From the NCBI RefSeq assembly GCF_019175285.1, contig NC_056527.1, forward strand, positions 66,430,431-66,494,430: a DNA stretch of 64,000 bases. Direction: 5' to 3'. Below are positions 35,485-47,018 of the stretch, piece by piece; positions within the stretch are counted from its first letter, which is position 1, and each line of letters starts with the position of its first letter. The notes below the pieces were generated by a model. The model was not told the DNA's origin, searched no databases, and was given only the letters and a program-made list of their open reading frames with translations. This stretch comes from Sceloporus undulatus (Eukaryota; Chordata; Lepidosauria; Squamata; Phrynosomatidae). The position numbers and the translations under genes were made by a program.

Positions 35485-35900
35485 TTCTACTATTTCTCCA
35501 AATGATAGACACTACCTTAGCAAATGATGCAATTTGGGTATAGATCACCTGAAACCTGAGCCTGATTTAAGCATGCAGATCATATGAATAGTTGCTTGCA
35601 GTCCAACTGCTTGTACATCAGTCAGCTGGAACTGGCTTCACAAACAGCTGTACAATGCGGAAGAGCACCTAAATACTGCTGCATGTGTCAACTGAGCTCA
35701 AATGTAGGAGATGATCAGATTACAAAGAAGCACCTGGAGTTGTTACACACAATAAATGATGTTATTAAGAATCCACAAAGGTAGCATTTTGCATGACGTC
35801 TCTTAATCTGTTATTTCATGCACTTCCAAAGACCATAATGATCAAGACAAGTCTAAGCATTTTTTCCCCCAAGGATAGTCTTTGCTTTCTGTATACTTAC

Positions 35901-35977
35901 TTGTTAAGGGAGAAATCTTTTTCTGAGCTGACTTGAAGATATCCAGCTGCCTTTGTTCCGGACACAGGTATCTTTAG
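35901..35977 (-). CDS. COA1: COA1 third coding exon (77 bp)
   Basis: The acceptor is gaatttgcag and the donor is gtaagtat at 35900. The exon reads LKIPVSGTKAAGYLQVSS, then EKDFSLN plus two bases. LKIPVSG is the best conserved COA1 stretch. The length is 25 codons plus two bases. Confidence 0.92.
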
Positions 35978-36378
35978 CTGCAAATTCAAAAGCAAAGTTT
36001 TTCTGCCGAATGTTTGTTAAAATTATCCTTTTGGCATGGACCAGAAATCTCAGAACAGACTTAAGTATTCAAGATTTGAAATCCCAAATTATAATGTTAA
36101 GCTTGACCACCATAAAGTCCTGAAAATATACCGTACACAACTATGCATTCACACAATAATTCCTTATTAGACAAAACATAAACTTAAGTCTACTACAAAA
36201 AAATGAATGAATCCAGTGCAGGCATCCAACTCTGTTAGGCAGCTACTGGAAAGCCTACTTGTTCCAACAGAGTGTATCTGATAACTGAGATCTTCTCCCT
36301 CAGGAGGGGGAATCCTCCTCACAATCCCTAGAAGGCTTTGGAGGCATTTTTATGTGGAAAGAAAATTTCCTTTTAGTA

Positions 36379-36606
36379 CAGTGGGTTGTTTTTATCTGCT
36401 GGGATTTGGTTCCACAGCCCTCTGTGGATAACAAAATCCATGGATGCTCAATTCCCATTAAATATAATGGCATGGCAAAATCGTATCCTTTCTATAAAAT
36501 GGAAAATCAAGGTTTGCTATTTGGAATTTATATTTTTTTTAATGTTTTCAATCCGTGGATGCTTGAATCCGTGGATAAAAAATCCGTGGATCAGGAGGGC
36601 TGACTT
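36379..36606. mobile_element. Tigger/MER2-like MITE
   Basis: TA then cagtgggttgtttttatctg; 'tggatgctcaattcccatta'; ends ggatcaggagggctgact. Confidence 0.75.
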
Positions 36607-37625
36607 TTAGTGCGCACTTACAAGTCTCTTTGCATATTGCAACACAAGTGTAAAAACTATTATCACTCTAGCCCAGTGTGGCAACATTTTGCAGCCCCAA
36701 ACACTATGGATGAAGCCAGCTGCGCATTTATCATATGACAAGCAATGTTCATTTGCATTACAATGGGTACCATTCTTATTGCTCCATAAGGATACCATGG
36801 GAATGGTTCCCATGTTACTGCAGTAACATATGAGCAGGGCTTGACAAATACAGTATGTCTTGTAAGCTCATGCAGTCCAGTGAAACCAAAACTATGTACA
36901 GTATGTTGTTTCTCAAGTATTTAGATCCTAACTTGATAAAATATGCATTCAATTTAGCTAATACCCAATGAAATACTAGTTGTGCTCAGGGTACAGATGC
37001 TCATTCTCATGTGCCAGATCATCCAATTAACCAACACCAGATAAGTAACATGTGAAACTGCTTTATGCTGAGTCAGACCACTGACTCTTAAGCTCTTAAA
37101 ACATCCTGCTCTTTGAGACCACCCAACCCTTTTAATGGGAGATACTAAACAATAAATCCAAGATCTTTTGAACATAAAATATACTATTATACAGGCCATC
37201 CCCAACACTGTTGCATTTCCATATGTATTCTGCTCCAAATCAGCCTTGCTGGATTGGACAAATGTTCTGATAGAGCCAACTCTCCCAAAGTTCAAAAACA
37301 AACTGGTGAAATATTTGCAGCAGGCTAGGCTCTGCTGCTGTCATTAAGGCAAGACTTAATTAAGTGCAGATACATTAACAGATAATTTGTAGGTTAAGTA
37401 GTAGTCTCCTAAGGGTTCTGGGGTTCCTAAATGTCTAACATGCAGCACAGTATCATCACTGTATGCAGGTACAGTAAATTACATGCTAAACTATCTGCAC
37501 CATCTTATAAAAGCTTGCATCCTATCAAGCTCTGTGGTCAAGCTTTAACTTAGTGTCCTGGAAATCCCCCTCTCTTTTGTTTCCTCCCTACTCCACCCTC
37601 AGGTTTTAATCCATGGAGCTCTTAC
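36607..37625. other. COA1: COA1 intron
   Basis: Contains a degraded interspersed-repeat piece at about 37,040-37,200 ('tttatgctgagtcagaccac'). The rest shows no recognised feature. Confidence 0.4.
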
Positions 37626-37777
37626 CTGAGCTTGTGATACATCCACGCAATTACTCTTGTCTGTCAGTCTGACGAAATGTACTTTGACAGGAGGAGCACC
37701 AAGTGCCTCCAGGGCTGCTGGGTCTTTATGAAGCTGTTCAAGAGCCTTCTGATAGTATTGTGTTCTTGCAAAACTCT
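37626..37777 (-). CDS. COA1: COA1 second coding exon
   Basis: The acceptor is tcttctggctcag and the donor is gtaaga at 37625. The two leading bases complete Lys. The exon then reads [20 protein letters not shown], with [20 protein letters not shown] and ending VDVSQAQ on a codon boundary. This is the intermembrane-space domain start; the human equivalent has YYKLAVEQL and EALGPPLNIHYLKL. Confidence 0.92.
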
Positions 37778-38206
37778 CTGAGCCAGAAGAGAAAAGAGGG
37801 GAAAAGGCAGGAATGCGGAAACTGTGCAGTGGAAGTGATGAATATCGGGGGAAATAATATTGTTACATATTTAAATGATGCAGAATAGAGTCTGGTTGTT
37901 TTGACAGGTGGCACAGCCAAGAAAGTAAAGGAACTGTCTGCCCTTTCCATCTCTTTCTCTTCTACATATCCCCATGGAAGTTTCCTAGACATGTCAAAAG
38001 ACGTTTCATGATCATCAAAGGCCAGTGTCCACTTGAATTTTAAATGAGGAGAACCTTTTTAAAATTAGATCTGCATGGACTCAGCTACTCAACTGGAAAG
38101 CAGCGCATCGGGGCCTCAGAGGCTGCCGCTGTGGCAGCTGAGGTCCGGATCCGGCGGGGAAAGGACTGGATACAGGCCGCCCCAAACAGGCGGTATGTAA
38201 TGAGAC

Positions 38207-38592
38207 ATGGTTTCCAGACCCTTCACCATTTTGGTCACCCTCCTTTGGACATGCTCCAGTTTCTCAACATCTTTTTTGGATTGTGGTGCCCAGAACTGGA
38301 CACAATATTCTAGGTGAGGCCTGACCAAAGCAGAATAGAGTGGCACTATTACTTCTTTTGATCTGGACACCATACTTCTATTGATGCAGCCTAAAATTAC
38401 ATTGGCTTTTTAGCTGCCTCATCACACTGTTGACTCATGTTCAACTTGTGGTCTACTTTCATAAGTAGTTTTCTTAAGCCAGGTGTCCTCCATCCTATAT
38501 CTATGCATTTCGTCTTTATGCCCCAAGTGCAGTACCTTACATTTTTCTGTGTTGAATATCATTCTGTTTGCTTTGGCCCAGCCTTCCAGTTT
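38207..38592 (-). mobile_element. CR1 LINE fragment
   Basis: The minus strand encodes [20 protein letters not shown] and [17 protein letters not shown], the conserved CR1 C-terminal part, preceded by 'aatatcattctgtttgcttt' on the plus strand. 5'- and 3'-truncated. The GC-rich piece at 38,044-38,206 beside it is probably another element. Confidence 0.85.
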
Positions 38593-39700
38593 ATATGCAT
38601 GATGTAAATAGAAACATTTTATACGTACATGCACAAGTGAATATGAGCCATAAGTTCCTCTCCCCTGTAGGACTTTTATAATGTGCGAGAAGGCTTCTAC
38701 ACATGATGAGGAAGGTGCACTGTGCCTCATGTTTTTAACAATCTGCCCCAAATCTGAGTGATTTGTCAGTATGCCAATGGAACAATATCAACATCTGACT
38801 TGGGGTTGCTGCTTCAGCTTCAATTGGGCATCAGTACGGCATTCTGCCTTTCACAAAGGATCACCCTTTCATAGGTATCAGCCTCCTGGGCTGGCAACAA
38901 AAATAGTAAACATGGCATTGTCTAGTTATCAGTATCGGAGCACAGCAGACCCTACAGTGACAATTGGAAGCCCAGTTTGATTTTTCAGTGCTATTTCCAG
39001 GCAAATGGGGATTATCAGACCATCTTCTCTCACTAGGGCCTAGGCTAACAAAAGCAAATGATAACAATAGCCTCTATTTATTTATTATATTAATTTGAAT
39101 CCCACTTTTCTCCCAAAATTGGAAACCAAAGTGGCTTACCGTCTAAAAACGTACAATTAAAATTTGCAAAAGGGACAATTAAGGTATAATTTTTAGGAAA
39201 TAAAATGCTAACTGCTCTCTGGAGGATAGCTTATTTAATTTTAACATGATGTTTTATAACTCCAGCACAAATTTAAGGTAAATTTTCTTAAATTCTTCAC
39301 AAACATGTTGGTTTTCGAAATCAGATTCAGCTATGGTCTAATAAATGGTACAAAAGGAGAGGTTTTGGGGGCAATACATCTGTGGCTGGAGCACACATAT
39401 AACCAAATAGACCTAAATGTTTATATGACAGGTAGGGATACTGCTTGTGCATACTCCTCCCTGTAAAAACAAAACAAAACCAAAAACCCAGTTTCCTACA
39501 GGTTGAAAACTAGACCTTCAAAGAGGAAAGTTCTATCTCAGTCTGGTTTTCTATTTGCAAGGAATTTTGCTGCTGTTGCTGCTAATGTTGCTCAAGCTCC
39601 AAGTGAAAATTCAAATATGTGCTCTGCAAACAAGTGACTTTAACATTCTGCCATTGCAATCTGGTAAATATTCAGGCCAGGTTTAAGGGATGGAACTTAC

Positions 39701-39804
39701 TTTGCATGAAATAATACATAAGAGCGCTTCCTCCAGTAGATAAAAGTCCCAGATAAATAGCCATTTGCCGAAGTTTTCTCAAGGATGCTGGCATGTTTTA
39801 TTCC
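39701..39804 (-). CDS. COA1: COA1 first coding exon (start codon, membrane segment)
   Basis: On the minus strand an acceptor (ctttccccttag) precedes ten untranslated bases. ATG follows at 39794-39792. The exon encodes MPASLRKLRQMAIYLGLLST, then GGSALMYYFMQ and one base of Lys; the donor gtaagt starts at 39700. A short basic N-terminus followed by about 20 hydrophobic residues is the single membrane anchor. The human counterpart begins ...MPLGARIL and aligns from this Met. The acceptor upstream of the ATG shows that a separate 5' untranslated exon exists. Confidence 0.9.
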
Positions 39805-39986
39805 CTAAGGGGAAAGAAGGAAAATAGTCTTATTGTATACGAATAGAACAAGGGAATTTTGCCAAAGTCCTTTCAATAATCCGGAAAAGAGAAGAAAATG
39901 ATCTCTCCGGCATGGCAGGTTAATTTTGCAGCTTCTTGCATGTGCTGAATAATCAAAAAGAATATTATTCAGCCTTAAGAAGGGGG

Positions 39987-40157
39987 GCAGTGTAGTGTAG
40001 TGGTTTGAGCATTGGACTAGGACTCTAGAGATCAAGGTTTGATTCCCTGCTCAGCCATGGAAACCCACTGGGTGACCTTGGGCAAGTCACACACTCTCAC
40101 CCCCAAAACACCCTTAAGATTGCCATAAGTCCAAAATGAATTGAAGGCACACAACAA
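39987..40157 (+). mobile_element. tRNA-derived squamate SINE (Sauria type), internally shortened
   Basis: 'cagtgtagtgtagtggtttg', 'aaggtttgattccctgctca', 'gggtgaccttgggcaagtca', then the tail aattgaaggcacacaacaa. Part of the body is missing. Confidence 0.85.
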
Positions 40158-40230
40158 TTGGGGGGGGGGGAGGTTGATTTGCCTCAATCTGAAATGCTAT
40201 GTTTACATAGTAAACATTATGGATAGATCT

Positions 40231-40446
40231 GGATGAGAGTGAATGAGGTTTGGTGTTGGACTAGGACTGTGGATGACCAGAGTTTGAATCCTGGCTCTGT
40301 CATGGAAAACCACTGGGTGAACTTGGGTAAGCCTTTCAACCTCAGAGGAAGGCTGCGACAAACTCATCTGAACAAAGCATGCCAAGAAAATCCCTTGATA
40401 GAGTCACTATATGTTAAAAACAAGTCGAAGTCACACAATGACAACG
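40231..40446 (+). mobile_element. tRNA-derived squamate SINE (Sauria type)
   Basis: 'gtgttggactaggactgtgg', 'cagagtttgaatcctggctc', body 'cactgggtgaacttgggtaa', and a decayed tail. It follows a similar SINE by about 70 bp, same orientation. Confidence 0.75.
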
Positions 40447-40684
40447 AATGAGGAAGCAGGACGAGACGCAACTTCATTACGATTAAAAACAGTGTTGCTA
40501 GATTTTGTAGGTCTCAACTACATAAACACAATAAGGGAACTGATAAAGAGGAAGATTTTGCAATGAACTTTCCCCCTCAACCTCTCAGTATTCTTCCCTG
40601 ACCTATTTGTGTTAATCACATATTTGTTGTTTTGTTCTGATATTCACACAGATGAGAAACACACCACAGAAAATACAAGTCTTG

Positions 40685-40917
40685 GGCCTGTTACAGACTG
40701 CCAAAATAAAGCTGCTTCGGGTCTCTCTGGAGGTATGCTATTTAAATGATGCATGGGTCCTAAGAGTCCGGAGGTCGCGCCAAAGCCACACTCCATTCCT
40801 AAGCACTGGAGGCCAACTTTGGTGCAGCTTCCGGATTCTTAGGATGCATGCATCATTTAAACAGCATACCTCCAAAGAGACCCAAAGCAGCTTTATTTTG
40901 GCAGTCTGTAACAGGCC
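40685..40917. mobile_element. Harbinger-like palindromic MITE, copy 3
   Basis: GGCCTGTTACAGACTGCC ... complement; flanked by ttg and tag, compatible with a mutated 3-bp duplication. Confidence 0.85.
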
Positions 40918-41407
40918 TAGATGGCATAAAATGTCACTAAACAGCCAACAGTAAAACGCTTTGTCTTATTTTTATTTTTGTCTTTCCTGTATCATCATTA
41001 TCATTTACTGTACTGAAAATATCTCAATAGGATTTTCCTGTCCCTATTATATTATATTATATTATATTTTTATCCCATCTTTCTCCCAAAAAGGGACCCA
41101 AGATGGCTCACAATATAAAAACATATTAAAACAACATTTTTAAAAACAATTAAAATAGCCTAATTAAAACAGTAAAAAGTTTTTAAAAAAATTAAACATA
41201 CAAAATTGGTGATGTTTTTATATCAGCTTTCTTCCAGTATTCTCAAGGAGGCATATTTGTACTGTGTAAAGAGGATCTTTGTGGGCTGTCAAGATTTCCA
41301 TTTAATTTAGTGGTATGAATTTACAGTATCAAAGCATAGCCCTTTAAGTGTTGGTCTCTTTTAAAGGTGAATTTGCTTATACGCAGGCTGCTCAGAAAAA
41401 TAGTAAC

Positions 41408-41549
41408 CAGTGTTGCCAACAAGCCTCAATATTCCCTGGAATATGTTACCAAAATCCAAAATCTCCAGAATTCCCCAATATTTACCGGAATATTCCATCG
41501 AAATCCCCAGAAAGAAATTAATTAAATTCCCCGGAAATTGGCAACGCTG
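41408..41549. mobile_element. 142-bp hAT-type MITE with perfect 8-bp duplication
   Basis: Starts CAGTGTTGCCAAC and ends TTGGCAACGCTG. The octamer atagtaac flanks both ends (41400-41407 and 41550-41557). Interior AT-rich with 'ccccagaa' motifs. Confidence 0.92.
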
Positions 41550-42619
41550 ATAGTAACCAAATAGTAACAATCTGCAGGTAACTACTTTGTAAGCTGTCTG
41601 CTTCCATATGACAAATTTTACTATGCCATATGGTTTTATGAATTACAAACCACGTTTGCAGATACATGAAGTTTTTAAATCAGTTGACAAATGTATAAAC
41701 ATATCCTGGGGTGGCTAAATTAACTGTAAAGAAATAAGACAAATATACAAAGAAGCTCAGACCTTTACAGTTGCCATTCACAAAAAGTTAGGTGATAACA
41801 CAGTCAGTGTGTATAATAGTGTTTTGAACACATGCTCCATTAGTTCTCGCAGGGCTTGGTTTGGAGACATCTCCAATGTAACATGTACCAAGGAAAGATG
41901 GCCAAGAAGCACCGGGTATTCAGAGGAACACAGCTAAAAGTCCTTCTGACGAGAACATGGTTGGTACAAAGGGATTACATGCTTATGAACATGTTTCAGA
42001 CGTCTTCCAAGCCAGGTCTTACTTCACATGGTGAGTCATGTCTTCCGAGAGTGACGGGGACAAAGATAAAACACTAGCCCTAAAACCAGTTTCCATAATA
42101 ACACTTAAACTGGGAACAAACCAGCACTCAACAATATTGCCAGGTAAAATGCCTCGCCCCTTCTGAGATGAAGTGGTGTGACCTTATACATCCTTTTCAC
42201 TATGGCAACATTTCTTGAAGGAAATTAAAAGAGACAGTAAACATCTCTAACTAAAATGTAACTTCCTTTTGCAGGCAAGAGAAATCTGCAGATGAAGAAA
42301 TCAAGGAAAACTTGAAAGACTATGCTGCAAGGGTAGAGTACCTACCAATTTCTGCATGCATATCCTGCAACCTCCATGCCTAGGTTTATTCTCTCTTCTA
42401 CGCCATTCATTCTTTCCTATATATCCGGTCCACCCTTTAAGTCTCGACATTCCAAAAAGATTATGTCTTATCCATCCACCAATGCTGGGCAGGAATTATA
42501 AAACAATTTCCACAGGCAAAACAGAAGCAGAGAGGAATTAAATAATTAACAATACAAAAGATGTCCCTTTTGTACATAAATGAAGTACAAAATGTGTTAT
42601 TCATACAAATAGGTAGTAG

Positions 42620-43200
42620 CAGTGGTGTCACTATAGGGGGGTGCGGCCCGTACCAGGTGACACCCTAAAATGGTGTGACAAATCTGCTCCTCAAACACCT
42701 ACTTTGGGGCAGAAATGGGCTGTGCCATTCATCTGCTTCACATTAAAATGCTTTAAGAGATGGTGGGAGTGGGATGAAGCTCAATGGGAGGAAAAAGGAG
42801 AGGCCCCAGAATTTTTTAAAATGCAAATTTATTTATTTATTTATTTTAAAAAAATTAAAATTGTTGATTTTTAAAAAACACACATTATGTTTAAACTTTC
42901 TTTAAAAACATCACATTTTAACCAAATCTTCACTATGCATATGGAAACATATTTTGGTTGTGCATACGATGTTGTAATTTGAAGGTATCATTTTAATTTT
43001 GCTCGTTCTTTATGTCACAACTATTAGCATTACATTCAGTGTATGAATGTATGAATGTAATGCTAATAGACTGATGAATAGCATTAGTGCAAAAAGGCAT
43101 TGCTAAAGATTCTGTATGGTGTGAAACAGGAGGAGGTCAATGGAGGGGCTGACACCATGAGTGACCGCACCGGGTGAAACCTACCCTAGGGATGCCACTG
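42620..43200. mobile_element. hAT-like nonautonomous element, about 580 bp
   Basis: Starts cagtggtgtcactatagggg and ends cctagggatgccactg. The flanking octamers ggtagtag and ggtgatag match at six of eight positions. The family includes the truncated element at 14,916. Confidence 0.75.
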
Positions 43201-43211
43201 GGTGATAGCAA

Positions 43212-43571
43212 GACTTTTATACTCGAATAGGTTAAGAGGTGAAATGATAGCCTTGTTTAAATACTTGAAGGGCTGTCATATTGAAAAGGGAGCAAGATTG
43301 TTTTCTGCTGCTCCAGAGATTAGAACACAGAACAATGGATGCAGGAAAAGGGATTCCAGTTCAACATTAGGAGGAACTGCCTGACAGTAAGGGCTGTTCG
43401 ACAGTGGAACACACTTCCTTGGAAAGTAGTAGAGACTCCCCCCTTGGAGGTCTTTAAACAGAGGCTGGATGGCCATCTGTCAATGGGGGTGCTTTGATTG
43501 ACAGTTCCTGCATGGCAGGGGGGTTGGACTGAATGGCCCTTGTGGTCTCTTCCAATTCTATGATTCTATGA
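43212..43571 (+). mobile_element. CR1 LINE 3' end
   Basis: 'ttggaggtctttaaacagag', 'ggctggatggccatctgtca', and the classic end ttctatgattctatgaa. Confidence 0.92.
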
Positions 43572-43828
43572 ACATAATAATGGTGGAGGCTAAGGCACCT
43601 CTTACAAAGTGATGGGGACTTATATAGAGATTACTGCTATGCACTGAATATATGGGAGATCCTGGCCTCTAGTATTTCTAGTATTTCAGTAGCTTCAAAT
43701 ACATTTATATATGTCATTACTTCAGAGTTTATTAAAGTCCCCATGACATTCTTTCTGTACTCATAATTCATCACAGACTATTTCTTCAAATACTTTGGGA
43801 ACATGTGTTCTGTATACTGTACTCCATA

Positions 43829-43923
43829 CTTAGCTTACTTGCTAATTAGCTTACTTGCTGTTCACCGCTATGATCTTTGGAATAGCGGTATATAAATAAA
43901 ACAATTATTATTATTATTATTAT
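43829..43923 (+). mobile_element. 3' tail of tRNA-derived SINE
   Basis: 'ttcaccgctatgatctttgg', 'aatagcggtatataaataaa' and (ATT)n, matching the tail of the SINE at 32,024. Confidence 0.75.
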
Positions 43924-44575
43924 ATCAGAGCCCAAAAGGATGAGACCGAAGCAGACCAGTGGAGGATAGGGGTGCTTGGAGATGTCTCATCCATAGGGCC
44001 GCCATGTGTCAAGGTCAATTGGAGGGCAGTTCATAACAAACAACAATATGGGAGGTAGAAACAACTCATTGTCATTCCCCAGGCTGTCTTGGTGTCTTCC
44101 GCAAGTGACACACCATTTGCATGTCTGATGTTGCTTGCTCAATCAGACATGAGACACAGATACAGATAGCTTTAAGACACCACCACTTCCCAGTGTGCTG
44201 TGACCTCAGGCACTTTCTCCGTTCCTTTCAAAACATTGACCCAGAAGTGCCACAAAACATTTGCTTCTCCTGCATCAAATCCAAGGTCCGCAGTTCACAA
44301 ATATCTGCCGGGGGAATCAGTGATAGGTTGCTGAAAAACGGTAAAATATCACACCCTGGGGAGCATTACATGTTATTTCTATCAGTTCTACATACATCCC
44401 TGAACACAAGCAAAGCAATCTAAAGTTTCCTTAAAGCTGTACACTTTAGTGTAGGCAGAGTGTGGAAGGGATACTGAGATGGCAAGGAACTTCGGAGAGT
44501 TTAGTCCATGAGTAGCTTCCACTTCTACTGCTGAGGTGACTTGGAATGGAAACAATGGTGGTAGCGGGGAGTTAA

Positions 44576-44829
44576 AATAATAGAATTGGAAGAGACCCCA
44601 AAGACCATCCAGTCCAACCCCCTGCCATGCCGAAACTCACAATCAAAGCATCCCAGACAGATGGCCATCCAGCCTCTGTTTAAAGACCGCCACACTCTGA
44701 CGCAGCATATTCCACTGTTGAACAGCTCTCACTGTCAGGAAGCTCTTCCTAATGTTGAGGTGGAATCTCTTTTCCTGTCATTTGAACCCAATGCTCCAGG
44801 TCCTATTCTCTGGAGCAGCAGAAAACAAG
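44576..44829 (-). mobile_element. CR1 LINE 3' end
   Basis: The plus strand reads atagaattggaagagacccc, 'catccagtccaaccccctgc', 'ggccatccagcctctgttta': the complement of a CR1 3' end. The plus-strand open frame here is a shadow. Confidence 0.9.
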
Positions 44830-45733
44830 TTACTGGTTGTTGTTTTTGAAAACACCATGTCATTGGGCATCCCTGGGAAAATCTACTGCAGCTGCTCTGA
44901 AATGATAAAGGCTAGACACTATAATAATTGGATATATTATGCAAAACAAAAGTGTCATTACACTGCTGTTACTGCTATTAGAACACTGGAATTAAACCTT
45001 GTTGTCAGTGAATTACTATCTTCATGCATCTTCAGACAGGGCAAATAAAGCAAAACAGTCCAAAATAATGGACTAATAGGTTTGCTTGTCATCACTCGAT
45101 ATCTGTTTACTTCCATTTCAGCAGCCGGTAGCATCTCATTGCTACCACAAGAATTGTTCACATTTCCTGCCAGCCTTGCCACAAATAGACATTGGCCACA
45201 CCAGCTAACATTATAAGGTCACAGTTTTCTACAGGGACTGGTCCAGAATCATGAAGCCATATTAACATAATCAGTCAATCTTTATTATGGTCTAGGACCA
45301 GCACAATAAAAGAAAAAGCACACAAAAAGATAAATTAAAAGAAACAAACAAGATAATGAATAAAACAAATTACACTTTCAAGCAGAGAAAGGTGAGTTCC
45401 TTAAATCATCTACTATGGGGAGTGTTCACCTTTATTTGCCTTGCATTTTTTCCCAACTGTTTTTTCCACTTGAATCATAACCAGCAGGAATGCCGTGATA
45501 CCAAAACTTCAGGGAAATTAATGCAAGCATACAGTACAATAATAAAAAGTAGCATACTAAAATGTGTCAAAAGTACAATAAAACTGTATGCAATAAAGCA
45601 GCATGGTATATTATAGTATTCACTCCACACCACTCAGACTAACTACCACACAAAAACAGGTAAGAAAATAAACTTGTGTCACATAATTTTGCAACCCAAT
45701 TTATTATCAACCACATACATTCAACTCAATATT

Positions 45734-45948
45734 TGTTGTGGTGCTGATGGTGTGCCTTCAAGTCATTTCTGATTTATTGTAACCCAAGACAAAACTATGG
45801 TGGTGTTTTCTGGGCTAGATTTGTCCAGATTGGGGTTGCCATTGTCTCCCCATAAGGCTGAGAGAGTGTGAGTTGCCCAGGGTTTCCCAGAAGATCTATG
45901 GCTAACGGTGACTCCCTTAGCCCTAGTCCAGCACTCCAAATATTAACC
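45734..45948 (-). mobile_element. tRNA-derived squamate SINE (Sauria type), diverged
   Basis: Plus strand 'gtgtgccttcaagtcatttc', 'aaggctgagagagtgtgagt', 'ccctagtccagcactcca' - the complement of the SINE seen at 4,555. Confidence 0.7.
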
Positions 45949-46243
45949 CAGTTATTTGAAGTGAGACCATAGTTCCTGTCTCAGTAATTGAAAATCCAAT
46001 GTATTTGTCCATATTGATTAGATTGGAAATAGATTTAGTCATATTTAGATTTGGTCTATTCATTTTGATGAATCCCCTCTAAATATGACTCTGGCTTTAA
46101 ACTTCCTCATGTCATGGACAGCTAAAGCATCATTATCATCATCACCATCTTCCCTTCTTCATAACCTTTCAGGAGTCCCAACCTTGCTACTTCCATATTA
46201 ATAACTGTATAGGCTGGGCACAGGGGAATAAGTGCGAGACCAA

Positions 46244-46484
46244 AAAGATTGATGGCACAGTGGTTAAATGCCTGTACTACAGCCATTCACAGCCACAAGG
46301 TTGTGAGTTTGATCCCAGGGACTCCAGGGTTGACTCAGCCTGGCAACTTTCCATAGGTCACCAAACTGAGTAGTACCCACTTTGTTGGGGACAATTAGCT
46401 TACACATTATAAACTGCTTAGGGACTGCTTAAGTGCACTAAGTGGCATAGAAATGTACTTGCTATTGCTATTACTTGCTATTGC
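46244..46484 (+). mobile_element. tRNA-derived SINE (GGCGCAGTGG type)
   Basis: 'gatggcacagtggttaaatg', 'ggttgtgagtttgatcccag', 'gttggggacaattagcttac', tail of acttgctattgct units. Confidence 0.85.
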
Positions 46485-46671
46485 CTAAAGTTATTAACTG
46501 AGAAGAGTTTTGAATCAGGCTCTGAAAACCCCAGGTTCATGCTCTTAACTATAGTGCAACATTTGCTCTGCACTTAGACCAGTTATGAAGAGCCGGTAAT
46601 TAGAAGGTGTCAAAGATTGGCTAACACTGCGATGATCACTGCTAGTACTGGGGCATTTTAAAAGACTTTTA

Positions 46672-47015
46672 GGGGCTCTACAGATGGGTGGCATGCAGCA
46701 GCCCCTTTACTAGCTGGATCAGGACTGCGGCGACCTCACTCCGGCTTCTGGAGAGCGCAAAAAGGAGCCACAAAAAGTGATTCCTTTTTGCGCCCTCCAA
46801 GGGGTATCATAGCTGCGGCAGCATAGCTTTATGATGCCCCTTTGGTGCTACATCATGTGGATACAGCACTGGAGGGGCATCATGATGGCGACCACCATGT
46901 AGCCCAGCGCACACCAAAATGGTGCCCTAAGGGCAGGGTTAGAGCATCCAGCGTACGGACGCTGCATTCTAACTTTGCCCACAGGCCGGCACAAAGTGCC
47001 AGTCTGTATAGGCCC
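46672..47015. mobile_element. 344-bp PIF/Harbinger-like MITE, TTA duplication
   Basis: The left end is GGGGCTCTACAGA and the right end is TCTGTATAGGCCC (imperfect inverted). TTA lies on both sides (46669-46671, 47016-47018). Interior GC-rich. The 3-bp TTA duplication is diagnostic of PIF/Harbinger. Confidence 0.85.
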
Positions 47016-47018
47016 TTA

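Larger units (their letters stand above)
34505..39804 (-). other. COA1: COA1 gene, coding part
   Basis: Gene span on the minus strand, convergent with STK17A as in human. COA1 (MITRAC15) is a single-pass mitochondrial inner-membrane protein with a Tim21-like domain. It helps assemble cytochrome c oxidase and complex I. Four coding exons (39804-39701, 37777-37626, 35977-35901, 34601-34505) join in frame to 139 residues plus stop, against 146 in human. Matches to the remembered human protein include YYFMQK for YYLIQK, the pattern [17 protein letters not shown] and NGQNIPVY. The membrane segment is in exon one. Sequence divergence is high, as expected for this family, but intron phases and order are consistent. 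Any 5' untranslated exon and promoter lie right of 39,804 and were not located. Confidence 0.9.
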
